Positions 46,501 to 53,608 of a DNA stretch of 64,000 nucleotides are shown piece after piece. The DNA is from Plesiomonas sp051652165. Its GTDB lineage: Bacteria > Pseudomonadota > Gammaproteobacteria > Enterobacterales > CAMTGL01. The stretch's first letter is position 1; the number at the start of each line of letters is the position of its first letter. The position numbers and the translations under genes were made by a program. The notes under the pieces were generated by a model, which did no database searches, was not told the origin of the DNA, and worked only from the letters and a program-made list of their open reading frames with translations. The stretch covers positions 1 through 64,000 of the forward strand of contig NZ_JBOFTR010000009.1 of the NCBI RefSeq assembly GCF_051652165.1, written 5' to 3'.

Positions 46501-49256
46501 ACTTAGGCAGCCTACTCACCTCAGGCCCTGCTGCAAGCTGTATTGATCAACCCGCTGGGGTCTTTTTACGCGCAAGTCAGGCGATGCCGGCAGATGATCG
46601 GCGTTTATTACAGTCGGTTGCCGCGCTGATTCTTGACGATCAGTTCGGATCGCTACCCGATCAGCTCAGTGTTGCTCGATCTTTCCCTCGTCAGCTTGAT
46701 ATCCCTGAAAATATATCGCCTGCAAGAGAAATAGAGAGTGAACCGGTCTGCCACTATCCCCAGAGTGATCTGCGCTTTTTTAATGGATTAGGCGGTTTTA
46801 GCACAGACGGCCGTGAGTATGTGATGCTGCTCGATCAAGAGCGGAGAACGCCAGTACCATGGTCAAATATTCTGGCAAACCCACGTTTTGGCTCAGTGAT
46901 CAGTGAAAGCGGGCAAGCCTATACGTGGTATCAAAATGCGCACGAATACCGCTTAACGCCGTGGAATAATGATCCGGTGAGTGATAGCAGCGGTGAGGCT
47001 TTCTATATTCGTGATCAAGACAGTGGGCAAGTTTGGTCGCCAACGGCATTACCTTGCCCCGGTACGGGGGAGTATCGTACCCGACACGGGTTTGGTTACA
47101 GTTTGTTTGAGCATACCGAGCGCGGAATTACCTCTGAGTTGCGTGTGTTTGTCGCGCGTGAACGGCCAGTAAAATTCTTCCATCTGAAATTGATTAACCG
47201 TTCAACGGAGCGTCGGCGTTTGAGTGTTACCGGATTCGTTGAGTGGATTTTAGGTGATCTGAAAAATAAAACTGCGGCACACGTAGTCACGTCGGTTGAA
47301 CCGCAAACCCGTGCGGTACTGGCACGGAACAGCTATAACCAATCGGGGGATACTCGCACGGTCTTTTTTGATGTCAACTTACCTGAGCGTACGCTCTGTA
47401 CTGACAGGCGCGCATTTTTAGGTGCATTGGGTCGTGAAAGTCAGCCGGTTGGGTTGAATACCGCATTTGTGACTCAGGGGACAGGCAATACGGCCAGTAG
47501 CAACGGTAAAACCGGTGCCGTTGACCCTTGTGCCGCTTTGCAAGTTAGCTTGATGCTACTGGCGGGTGAAGAGCGTGAAGTGGTGTTTATGCTGGGGGCA
47601 GAAGACTCACCAGAGCAGGCCGTGGCACTTTTACAGCATTTACGTGGGATAGGTGCTGACAGCACGATGACACTGGTAGCACATGCTGATCAGGAATTTG
47701 CCACCGTACAATGTTTCTGGCACACCACGCTGGGTGCACTGCAAGTAACAACGCCGGAGCCAGAGCTCGATCTGCTGCTCAATGGTTGGTTATTGTACCA
47801 GACCCTGACCTGCCGTTTTGAAGCCCGAAGTGGTTATTATCAATCAGGCGGCGCATTTGGTTTTCGTGATCAGTTGCAAGATTGTATGGCGCTGGTTCAT
47901 GCGGCTCCGCAACTGTTACGCCAGCATTTACTGCTGGCTGCATCTCGCCAGTTTTCCGAGGGCGATGTACAACACTGGTGGCATCCACCAATGGGGCAAG
48001 GGGTGCGTACTCGCTGTTCTGATGACTACCTCTGGCTGCCGTATGTGTTGTGCCATTATGTAGCCAGCACCAGTGATATCAGCATTTTGCACGAGCCCAT
48101 TCACTACCTACAAGGGCGCAGCCTCAGAGAAGGTGAAGAGTCATATTACGATGCTCCGCAGATCAGTGAGCTGAGTGAAAGCCTCTACCAACATGCCGTT
48201 CGTGCGGTGATGCACGGTCTGCGTTTTGGCGTACATGGTTTACCGTTAATGGGGTCGGGAGACTGGAATGACGGTATGGATCAGGTCGGAATTGAAGGGA
48301 AAGGGGAAAGCGTGTGGCTGGGCTTTTTCCTGTACGATGTATTGCAACGCTTTGCTGATTTGGCTGAACGAACTGATGATCTGCACATGGCCGCACTCTG
48401 TTTAGATCAGGCCCAGCAGTTACAGGCGAATTTAGAGACATCAGGCTGGGATGGCCAATGGTATCGCCGTGCATATTTTGATGATGGCACACCGCTCGGT
48501 TCAGCAAGTAATATCGAGTGCCGTATTGATTCTATCGCACAAAGCTGGTCGGTATTGTCAGAGTCGGCTGCACTTGAACGTAGCCGCTTGGCGATGCACT
48601 CGCTCAATACCCATCTGGTCAGACGGCCACAAAATATTATTCAGTTACTTGACCCACCGTTTGATCAGGCGGCACTCAACCCCGGTTATATCAAAGGCTA
48701 TGTTCCCGGCGTGCGTGAGAACGGTGGCCAATACACCCATTCGGCGGTGTGGGCAACCATGGCTTTTGCCAAGTTGGGGGATAAAGAGCGGGCTTGGGAG
48801 TTAACCCGCATGCTAAACCCGATTAACCACGGTAAAACACTGGCACAGGTAGCACAATATAAGGTCGAGCCATATGTGGCCGCTGCCGATATTTATGCAG
48901 TTGAGCCTCATACAGGGCGCGGTGGCTGGACATGGTATACCGGTTCTGCCGGTTGGATGTACCGTTTGATGAGCGAGTCACTGCTGGGTATTCGCCGCAG
49001 TGGTACACGTTTGCTGATTGAACCGTGCTTGCCGGAGGAGTGGGAGAGTTATAGCCTGCGTTACCAGTATCAAGATACGCTGTATTTGATCATTGTATCG
49101 CAGGTAGATAGCGATGCAGGGATAACCATTGATGGTGTTGCCAGCCCGCACGAGGGTGTTCAGTTACATAATGATAGAAAAACGCATCAGGTGAGTATTC
49201 GTGTGTTGCGGGAAAAGGGGTTGCCCGATAAGCGTGAAACGCGCCAGCGGGCATAA
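40575..49256 (+). CDS. ndvB: Cyclic beta-1,2-glucan synthase (NdvB/ChvB type)
   Basis: A 2893-residue inner-membrane enzyme, the length of Brucella Cgs and rhizobial NdvB. Membrane segments lie near 420-475, 830-875 and 948-1000. Between them is the GT84 glycosyltransferase with a DLDTQ motif near 638 and RWIRGDW near 787. A glycoamylase-like domain (about 1030-1520) carries SGSMFEYLMP and YMAHHQGMG. Two beta-sandwich/GH94 phosphorylase-type regions fill the rest, with the GSGDWNDGMD catalytic motif near 2560. Such enzymes start, elongate, trim and cyclise periplasmic glucans. It starts at GTG with a weak AGGA. No glucan exporter (ndvA) or opg gene is nearby. Confidence 0.9.
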   Translation: MSENLFSVIHTWVNRWKHWQHPEAAGLQENTPLRAELFSVEQMVRHGKVLARSHKITTQAYPDRLLKRLEDNEQVLVRCCQLLQASTQTQQLSPAGEWLLDNYYLVEEQIHLIHQSLPKKYGRGLPRLSNTNQQGIPRVYDIALEAIAHSDGHWDADSFSGFISAYQTLSDLSLGELWALPIMLRLALIENLRRIALCQIEDIQQVSLATLWAERLLSVAQASSDQQLQAVAEMAAAQLPLTSSFVAEFTRRLQGKGAALTLATDWLTLRLQEQGTTIELAIQTQAQLQSTRQLSISNCISSLRRLEEMNWLEFVETMSVTEHILRTDPCGVYAKMDFTTRDTYRHVIERLARGSRDKCSEPVVARKVLELAEQAALRCATDDRHTHVGYYLIGDGLAFVEVMLGIRRGVSAILHQTLKKYALHAYILAIVVGAILPVGLMALVSRPVHWLLQAVLGISGLVAFSQLALSLINELLTRQVRPAHLPKVDYSQGLPPECRSLVAVPMLLRSKAQIDEAVAALEVRYLANPDAYLHFALLTDFIDAPQQVMPEDGALLAHAKQQILNLNQRINDDTRSSVFFLFHRNRRWNNGEQCWMGYERKRGKLAALNAFLLGRNADAFDSITGRRAVLSNVRYVITLDLDTQLPPGVARQLIGTLAHPLNQAVYDPICQRVITGYAILQPRIAEMIPEQGPNRYTQICGAESGLDPYTRTVSDVYQDLFGEGSFIGKGIYDLAVFERVLSDRWPDNQVLSHDLLEGCYARSGLISDITLYEPPVENYLVDVARRSRWIRGDWQLFPWLRRKLRNTQGQYEHNTLSALSQWKLFDNLRRSIVPITTLVVLLSSLLLCSPLVVAVLLAALLVGLPLMALLLDIAAMPTEIVLYQYWRLSVKQMFSRLSQRSIELLLLPFEAHYQTNAITTALWRMLVSRVRLLEWTTAEVTQQNAKNEVSIFYRRMWFSVVCALLIPAMVWWFAPHNSLIALLLGVGWLVAPALLAYISQPITRKNIPLDMSQQAYLRQLSRETWGFFETFVNADENYLPPDNFQEVPEPVVAHRTSPTNIGLLLLANLTAFDFGYITRHNLLQRCTLTLNTLDQLGRYRGHFYNWYDTQTLRPLYPRYISTVDSGNLAGHLLILRRGLLALRAPLQHDSVQHNEHSVLHSAPDIARLQLAMQGMTDTLNLLCRALSDRASPICEQQISALKTALVDDLTHRITDCDSAHTWFGDLYQQAFALNLYIQDTYSSHVARRWSQALVQQVEDIQQELALSQEQLLQQNAQITQLAARLFDFAKMDFEFLFDPAKQLLRVGYNLDSRHFDQGHYDLLQSEARLGHFLAIALHQIPVKSWFNLGRLLSVVEGRAVLTSWSGSMFEYLMPQLVMPSYHDTMITQTCRNAVLQQISYGKQMMIPWGISESGYNQVDGQFNYQYRAFGVPGLGLKRGLTEDRVIAPYATMMALMLEPDAACQNLQALQAIGARGTFGFYEALDFTPSRLNRSEPHVLIRSYMAHHQGMGFLALAHQLLGQKMPQRFTAEPLFRAAHLLLQEKMPKAINLYVQRQQFEPITHETQHSDDVQRRFYAQDLSSPEIQLLSNSRYHVMLSQSGAGYSRWQNLALTRWRADSTTEKYGLFCYIRDLDTGSYSSISCQPLGVTTELFDSDYQAVFSESKVEYQQALSQLKVHTEVVVSPEDDVELRRITLTNLSYQRKKIELTSYAEVVLAPLITDQLHPAFSNLFMQTEIVGGLQTLLCHRRARTAKEQNPWLFHQLNVHDSVLDGVSYETDRAKFIGRGRSAVNPLAMQAGQVLSNSQGAVLDPVVAIRRKIVLEPNAEVTVDLLLGIAPERELCLQLAEKYHDRHLADRITHLAWTHSQVFLHQINTVETETLLFNRLAGLILFPDARLRAAAEILAENRLGQSGLWPYAISGDYPIVLLFIHQADGVRLMQQLVQAHAYLRLKGFAFDLVILNEEVAGYRQELQTHLGSLLTSGPAASCIDQPAGVFLRASQAMPADDRRLLQSVAALILDDQFGSLPDQLSVARSFPRQLDIPENISPAREIESEPVCHYPQSDLRFFNGLGGFSTDGREYVMLLDQERRTPVPWSNILANPRFGSVISESGQAYTWYQNAHEYRLTPWNNDPVSDSSGEAFYIRDQDSGQVWSPTALPCPGTGEYRTRHGFGYSLFEHTERGITSELRVFVARERPVKFFHLKLINRSTERRRLSVTGFVEWILGDLKNKTAAHVVTSVEPQTRAVLARNSYNQSGDTRTVFFDVNLPERTLCTDRRAFLGALGRESQPVGLNTAFVTQGTGNTASSNGKTGAVDPCAALQVSLMLLAGEEREVVFMLGAEDSPEQAVALLQHLRGIGADSTMTLVAHADQEFATVQCFWHTTLGALQVTTPEPELDLLLNGWLLYQTLTCRFEARSGYYQSGGAFGFRDQLQDCMALVHAAPQLLRQHLLLAASRQFSEGDVQHWWHPPMGQGVRTRCSDDYLWLPYVLCHYVASTSDISILHEPIHYLQGRSLREGEESYYDAPQISELSESLYQHAVRAVMHGLRFGVHGLPLMGSGDWNDGMDQVGIEGKGESVWLGFFLYDVLQRFADLAERTDDLHMAALCLDQAQQLQANLETSGWDGQWYRRAYFDDGTPLGSASNIECRIDSIAQSWSVLSESAALERSRLAMHSLNTHLVRRPQNIIQLLDPPFDQAALNPGYIKGYVPGVRENGGQYTHSAVWATMAFAKLGDKERAWELTRMLNPINHGKTLAQVAQYKVEPYVAAADIYAVEPHTGRGGWTWYTGSAGWMYRLMSESLLGIRRSGTRLLIEPCLPEEWESYSLRYQYQDTLYLIIVSQVDSDAGITIDGVASPHEGVQLHNDRKTHQVSIRVLREKGLPDKRETRQRA

Positions 49257-49374
49257 CCAGCGCGCCCGCTGGCATAAATCTCAGGAACGGTTATTACAAA
49301 CCAAATGGCTAGTTCAACGGCTAACGCAATGGTTAGCCGAGATATAGCGCACCACGTTTGGTGACTACAATCCA

Positions 49375-49415
49375 AATCACGGGCAGACAACCTCTGCCCG
49401 TGATTTTCTTTTTCT
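49375..49415 (+). terminator. Terminator of the glucan synthase gene
   Basis: A 13-bp stem AATCACGGGCAGA/TCTGCCCGTGATT with a five-base loop, followed by TTCTTTTTCT. A second 8-bp hairpin lies just upstream at 49318-49339. Confidence 0.92.
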
Positions 49416-49500
49416 GTTTCAGGTGCAGTTTTTCCGCCACCTCTGCATAATAAACAGATCTCCATGCAGGCAATATGCAATATCTGCATGAATTACCTTT

Positions 49501-51879
49501 ATGAATCCATCACCGAGTTATTCCCGCATGGTTACACCTGTCAATTCTGATCCCCAGTTTGTGATACCAAACGCTGTTATCTCTGATATGCCTGATACTG
49601 CTTACCCACAATGGTTACAGCAGAGTGTGGCGGAAACGGCACGGCTGCATTTGGCCGGTCATCGCCGTTTATTGGTGATCAGTGGTTCAGCTGATTGGGT
49701 TGATAGGCAATCTTTGTTGATACAACAACGATTGCGGGGGGATTGGCTTAAGATGCCTGAGCAGGTGGTGTTTCGATCTGCACAAACTCTGCTTGGGCAG
49801 GAGTTTCAGCATGCAGTGTTTGATGCCCGTGCCGGATTTGATGTACAGGCATTGGCAATTGTGGCCGGAACATTAACCGCAGGAAGCTGGTTGGTTTTGC
49901 TGCTGCCCCGCTGGGCTGAGTGGGCTGCCACGCCTGATAGCGATAGCTTACGCTGGTCAGAACAGACTTCACCGATTGCAACACCGCATTTTGTGGCACA
50001 CTGCCAGCGTGTTTTTGCACAGTCGTCTGTTTTTTGTTGGTGCGAGGAGAATGAGCGTGAACAGCGTGTGGCCGATGTGTTATTGAATACCGCTCCATTT
50101 ACTGCCGCTCCGTTCACTGAGAGACAAACTACAGATTCTCAGCCTACCGGTATACAGTCTGCTAACACACAATCTACCGCTATATCGCTTCCTTCTATCT
50201 CATGGCTGACAGCGTGGTCACAAAGTAATACATCAGCATATGCTAAATCACCGGTGCAATGGTTGCCGCCAGATGGCACACCGACCACAGAACAGCGGGA
50301 TGTTTTGCAGCGTTTGCTGGCTACTACATCAGGGATATTGAGCCTGACGGCCGCACGTGGTCGGGGAAAATCTGCTGTGGCAGGAATGTTGGCGGCTAAC
50401 TGGTCAGGTAGCGGTAAAGTATGGGTAACAGCACCTAAGCGTGCTTCCGTTGATACACTGTTTTTGTATGCAACTGAGCATGCCGAGTTTTATGCTCCTG
50501 ATGCTTTATTAGCACACTGTCAGCAACAGGGTCGCTCACAGATTTTTGCACAAACAGACTGGTTACTGGTTGATGAAGCGGCAGCGATACCCGCACCGTT
50601 GTTACAGGCATTGCTGCCTTTTTTCCCGCGAATATTGCTGTTAACTACAGTTCAGGGGTATGAGGGGACGGGGCGCGGTTTTGAGCTGAAATTTTGTGCA
50701 GGGCTCGCCCAGCAAGGTTATCACTGGCAGGCGTTGCGACTACAACAACCGATGCGCTGGGCAGCGGGTGATCCGCTAGAGCAGACCATTGCCGATCTGC
50801 TGTTGCTGGAGGCCGAGCATGAAATAAACCTTGCGGCCACAGCACTCGGTGATAGACCGGCGGCATTACCTGATTTGATTGAGTATAACCGCTGTATCAC
50901 CGCAGATTTCAGACAACAACCTGAACGCCTGAAGCGTTTTTATGCGTTGCTAACCAGTGCGCACTACCGCACCACGCCGCTGGATTTACGGCGGTTATTG
51001 GATGCGTCAGATAACCACTCTCTTTTGGCCGAGTGTCAGACAGTAGATAAAACAGGTTCAGTATCCACACCTACACTACTTGGCGGTGTTTGGCTAATTA
51101 ATGAGGGCGGGTTAAGTGCTGAACTGGCACAGGCGGTTTGGCGGGGAGAGCGCCGTCCGCGTGGGAATTTACTGGTGCAATCACTGGCTGCACACGCAGA
51201 TTTACCGCAAGCCTGCCAATTGAACTCAGTACGGATCAGCCGGATTGCGGTTGCGCCTGATTACCGTCGGCAAGGGCTGGCGGCCAAGCTGGTGGATCAG
51301 GTGGTTGAGCATGCTGCGGTATCGGGGCTTGATTTTGTGTCGGTCAGCTTTGGTTTTACACCGGAACTTTGGCTGTTTTGGCAGCACTGTGGCTTTGTTC
51401 TGGCTCGTATTGGTACACAAAAAGAGGCTAGTAGCGGCTGTTATGCGGCGATGGCGCTAAAAGCGTGTTCAGCACAAGGCGCGCAGTTATGTCTGCACGC
51501 ACAAGCAGACTTAGCTCACCGTTGGCCGCTGATTGCTGCCAGTGATTGGATGGATTTTCCCACCAACGCGCATCTTCCCTTGGCACTCAGCGCACAACCT
51601 GACTGGCTACTGTCACCGGCTGACCGGCGTGAACTAGAGGGGTTTGCATATACTCATCGTACACTTGAAACCAGTTGGCCTTCGCTATGTCGATTGCTTA
51701 AAGCTTCTGTGGCAGCATTACCAAATTTGCGTTCAGGTATTTTGTTGCCCACATACCCGTTAAAAGAGGCATTATTACAGCCATACAGTGAAAAACACTT
51801 GAATTACAAAGCATGGTTACGTGCATGCCGACATGAAGTTGCTGCAGAACTAGAGTCAGGTGAGTTGAAGTGGGTTTGA
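49501..51879 (+). CDS. tmcA: TmcA, tRNA(Met) cytidine acetyltransferase
   Basis: 792-residue enzyme that uses ATP and acetyl-CoA to make N4-acetylcytidine at the wobble base of elongator tRNA-Met. An N-terminal DUF1726-type domain, an RNA helicase-like module with P-loop AARGRGKSA near 285 and DEAAAIP, and a GNAT domain (IAVAPDYRRQGLAAKLV near 580) appear in order. It is about 120 residues longer than the E. coli enzyme, from a longer N-terminus and a Thr/Ser/Gln-rich insertion near 200-240. No clear ribosome-binding site precedes the ATG. Confidence 0.94.
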   Translation: MNPSPSYSRMVTPVNSDPQFVIPNAVISDMPDTAYPQWLQQSVAETARLHLAGHRRLLVISGSADWVDRQSLLIQQRLRGDWLKMPEQVVFRSAQTLLGQEFQHAVFDARAGFDVQALAIVAGTLTAGSWLVLLLPRWAEWAATPDSDSLRWSEQTSPIATPHFVAHCQRVFAQSSVFCWCEENEREQRVADVLLNTAPFTAAPFTERQTTDSQPTGIQSANTQSTAISLPSISWLTAWSQSNTSAYAKSPVQWLPPDGTPTTEQRDVLQRLLATTSGILSLTAARGRGKSAVAGMLAANWSGSGKVWVTAPKRASVDTLFLYATEHAEFYAPDALLAHCQQQGRSQIFAQTDWLLVDEAAAIPAPLLQALLPFFPRILLLTTVQGYEGTGRGFELKFCAGLAQQGYHWQALRLQQPMRWAAGDPLEQTIADLLLLEAEHEINLAATALGDRPAALPDLIEYNRCITADFRQQPERLKRFYALLTSAHYRTTPLDLRRLLDASDNHSLLAECQTVDKTGSVSTPTLLGGVWLINEGGLSAELAQAVWRGERRPRGNLLVQSLAAHADLPQACQLNSVRISRIAVAPDYRRQGLAAKLVDQVVEHAAVSGLDFVSVSFGFTPELWLFWQHCGFVLARIGTQKEASSGCYAAMALKACSAQGAQLCLHAQADLAHRWPLIAASDWMDFPTNAHLPLALSAQPDWLLSPADRRELEGFAYTHRTLETSWPSLCRLLKASVAALPNLRSGILLPTYPLKEALLQPYSEKHLNYKAWLRACRHEVAAELESGELKWV

Positions 51880-51947
51880 AAAAAAAGGCCATAAGATAAC
51901 GAAAATAAAATCACCTGATAGGATACAAGCTTATTGTAAGGAGGTGG

Positions 51948-51983
51948 ATGACATGGGATAAAAGAAAAGTCAGCGCACTGTAG
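51948..51983 (+). CDS. Tiny ORF with strong ribosome-binding site (11 aa, tentative)
   Basis: AAGGAGG (51938-51944) precedes an ATG that opens an 11-codon frame, MTWDKRKVSAL. The frame ends inside the left arm of the hairpin at 51971. A second tiny frame with its own strong site follows. It could be a leader peptide or a small protein; no function is known. Confidence 0.35.
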   Translation: MTWDKRKVSAL

Positions 51984-52008
51984 GAAATAAGGAGGAGACA
52001 GTGCGCTG
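51971..52008. other. Hairpin with GGA-rich loop
   Basis: Perfect 11-bp stem CAGCGCACTGT/ACAGTGCGCTG around a 16-base loop holding AGGA and GGAGGAG. On the plus strand the loop contains the ribosome-binding site of the second tiny ORF and could bind CsrA. On the minus strand it is followed by a T-rich run and could terminate the small gene at 52023-52130. Confidence 0.7.
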
Positions 52009-52033
52009 GAAAGATAAAACCGTTACATTATAG
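52001..52033 (+). CDS. Second tiny ORF (10 aa, GTG start, tentative)
   Basis: GGAGGAG (51991-51997) lies three bases before a GTG that opens MRWKDKTVTL, ending at TAG. Its pattern (Trp at position 3, Lys-rich, ending Val-x-Leu) loosely resembles the tiny ORF just upstream. The close spacing and hairpin make real translation uncertain. Confidence 0.25.
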   Translation: MRWKDKTVTL

Positions 52034-52130
52034 ATTCAGTAACGGGCGTTTCATCAGGAGTAAGAGGCATTGCTGACTGATTTTCTGAATATTCAGCAAC
52101 TGCTTTTTCATACTCATCGTGGTAAGTCAT
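52023..52130 (-). CDS. Small ORF, 35 aa (tentative)
   Basis: GGGAGG (52136-52141) stands six bases before an ATG opening a 35-codon acidic frame (MTYHDEYEKAVAEYSENQ onward). It has no membrane segment and no known relative. A hairpin with a T-rich tail (51971-52008 then 51960-51969) follows downstream as a plausible terminator. Confidence 0.45.
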   Translation of the reverse strand: MTYHDEYEKAVAEYSENQSAMPLTPDETPVTESIM

Positions 52131-52225
52131 TCATGTCCTCCCTGTTGTAATAAGTGCTCTAAGAATAGCCACTTTCACTGTGGTTAAAAGAGGGATTCCT
52201 ACAGAAACGTGACGTACTGCTGAAG

Positions 52226-52591
52226 TTATTGTAGGCCATTGTTACGATTGTGATCTTCTTTCCTACCGACTTTAGTTTGTTGCGTAGTGGTTGCATTTTT
52301 TATCAGAGAAGCATCGTTTATCTCTGATAAGGTATTAAGATCTCGCAGCGTATCTTTTACACATGCAGGCTCTATTTTTGCCTCTTTTTGCGAATTATAT
52401 CCCCAATTATCATCATCTTGGTCGTTATCTTCATCATTGTCATAGGGTGTGCGTGGAGGAGGATAGGGCTTCCCTTTCGGCATTTTCATGTGAGCGGTTG
52501 CTTTTAACAACGCCAGATTGCCACCAATAATGGCAATCACAGTAATAATAATGAGCCATTTATAGGAAAATATGTCAGCAAGCAGTGCCAT
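52226..52591 (-). CDS. DUF2897 family membrane protein with acidic tail
   Basis: 121 residues from the ATG at 52591. The first 35 residues hold one membrane span (WLIIITVIAIIGGNLALLKAT) followed by HMKMPKG, as in the short DUF2897 proteins of gammaproteobacteria, whose function is unknown. Most relatives end soon after; this one continues with a Pro-rich piece, an Asp/Asn run and a charged tail of about 70 residues. AAGGG precedes the start; an ATG three codons further up overlaps it, and the frame is open to 52687. Confidence 0.7.
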   Translation of the reverse strand: MALLADIFSYKWLIIITVIAIIGGNLALLKATAHMKMPKGKPYPPPRTPYDNDEDNDQDDDNWGYNSQKEAKIEPACVKDTLRDLNTLSEINDASLIKNATTTQQTKVGRKEDHNRNNGLQ

Positions 52592-52754
52592 AAATACCAT
52601 CCCTTGTTGTTTTGTGACGCATTGTTGCCTGATTGCTGATAATTTAGCAAAAATGCAATGAACCCGTAGCTGAGTACAAGTGGGCATAAGCTGTTACACA
52701 ACAATGGCGTTTCAATAGCCATTGTTGTGAGTGATTACTGTTTTTACAGCACTG

Positions 52755-52811
52755 CAGGTTTTAAATAGCACCGTAGGTTTTAAATAGCGCCGTAGGTTTT
52801 AAATAACGATA
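52755..52811. repeat. 19-bp tandem repeat, three copies
   Basis: Three consecutive units of the form yAGGTTTTAAATAGCRCCG, the last partly decayed, with a further fragment after it. They lie in the non-coding spacer between the DUF2897 gene and the M15 peptidase gene. Confidence 0.85.
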
Positions 52812-52939
52812 GTTTTTAAATGATTACTCTTCTTAAATAACGATAGTGACTAAATCGCTATGGTGATTAAAGAGCAAATCATAAGGTATTGAACCGGTAT
52901 CGCTATCAATAGAAATCCACTTGATGAAAGAGGAGATCT

Positions 52940-53608
52940 TTAGCGAATATAGCGTTCAAACAGCGTATCAAGGTGTGTGATCAGGGTTGTTTTTCCTGCA
53001 ATATCTTCTTGTTCCCATGCATTGATGAGAGATTGTGGCGTCAGTTGTTGAGCCAGTTTTTCAGCCAGTGGCAGATAGCTGATATGCCATGGCTCTATCG
53101 CTATCCCTCCCTTATCATGGGTAAAAGGCAGGGCAAAATCAAATTGTGGCAGTGCATCGAGCAGCCAGAGCGTCAGATCATTGAAATAACCGCCATCTTG
53201 ATACTCCCACGGTTCGAGTTGCAAATGTTGCCCAACCGGTAAACAGTCGGGATCATAAATATCAATCTCGGTTCCCCAGTGATGTCGGCTCGCTCCTGGC
53301 AACGCTGACCAGCGTAAAATGGCATGGCAGCGAGCCAGTTCATCCAGTGTCAGCACATTCACTGTTTGCCCTTGATCATCGTGTACCCGCCGTTGACCGG
53401 AAAATTTTGCATTCCAGATAGTCTGCTGGCGGGCAAAATCACGAAAACTGCTGGCTGCTTGCAGGTTGAACCCCTGCTGCTTGGCTGCCTGTTGCAGTGC
53501 AATGAACGCGGTACAGGCTTGTGGTTGCAAGGCATGGTGATTATCCAGCGGTTGCAAATGCCGGCGGCTCTTTCCAGTTAAACAGAGCGGGTCAAACGCG
53601 GTGATCAC
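52940..53608 (-). CDS. M15-family D,D/L,D-carboxypeptidase-like peptidase
   Basis: 222 residues; a VanY-type M15 zinc peptidase acting on peptidoglycan peptides or a related substrate. The zinc-binding SRHHWGTEIDIYD and EPWHISYLP motifs and a catalytic Glu near it are present. No signal peptide is seen, so it may act in the cytoplasm on muropeptides. The start is a GTG overlapping the dapE stop (GTGA), with GGAG eleven bases upstream. The frame is open 23 codons further inside dapE. Confidence 0.8.
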   Translation of the reverse strand: MITAFDPLCLTGKSRRHLQPLDNHHALQPQACTAFIALQQAAKQQGFNLQAASSFRDFARQQTIWNAKFSGQRRVHDDQGQTVNVLTLDELARCHAILRWSALPGASRHHWGTEIDIYDPDCLPVGQHLQLEPWEYQDGGYFNDLTLWLLDALPQFDFALPFTHDKGGIAIEPWHISYLPLAEKLAQQLTPQSLINAWEQEDIAGKTTLITHLDTLFERYIR

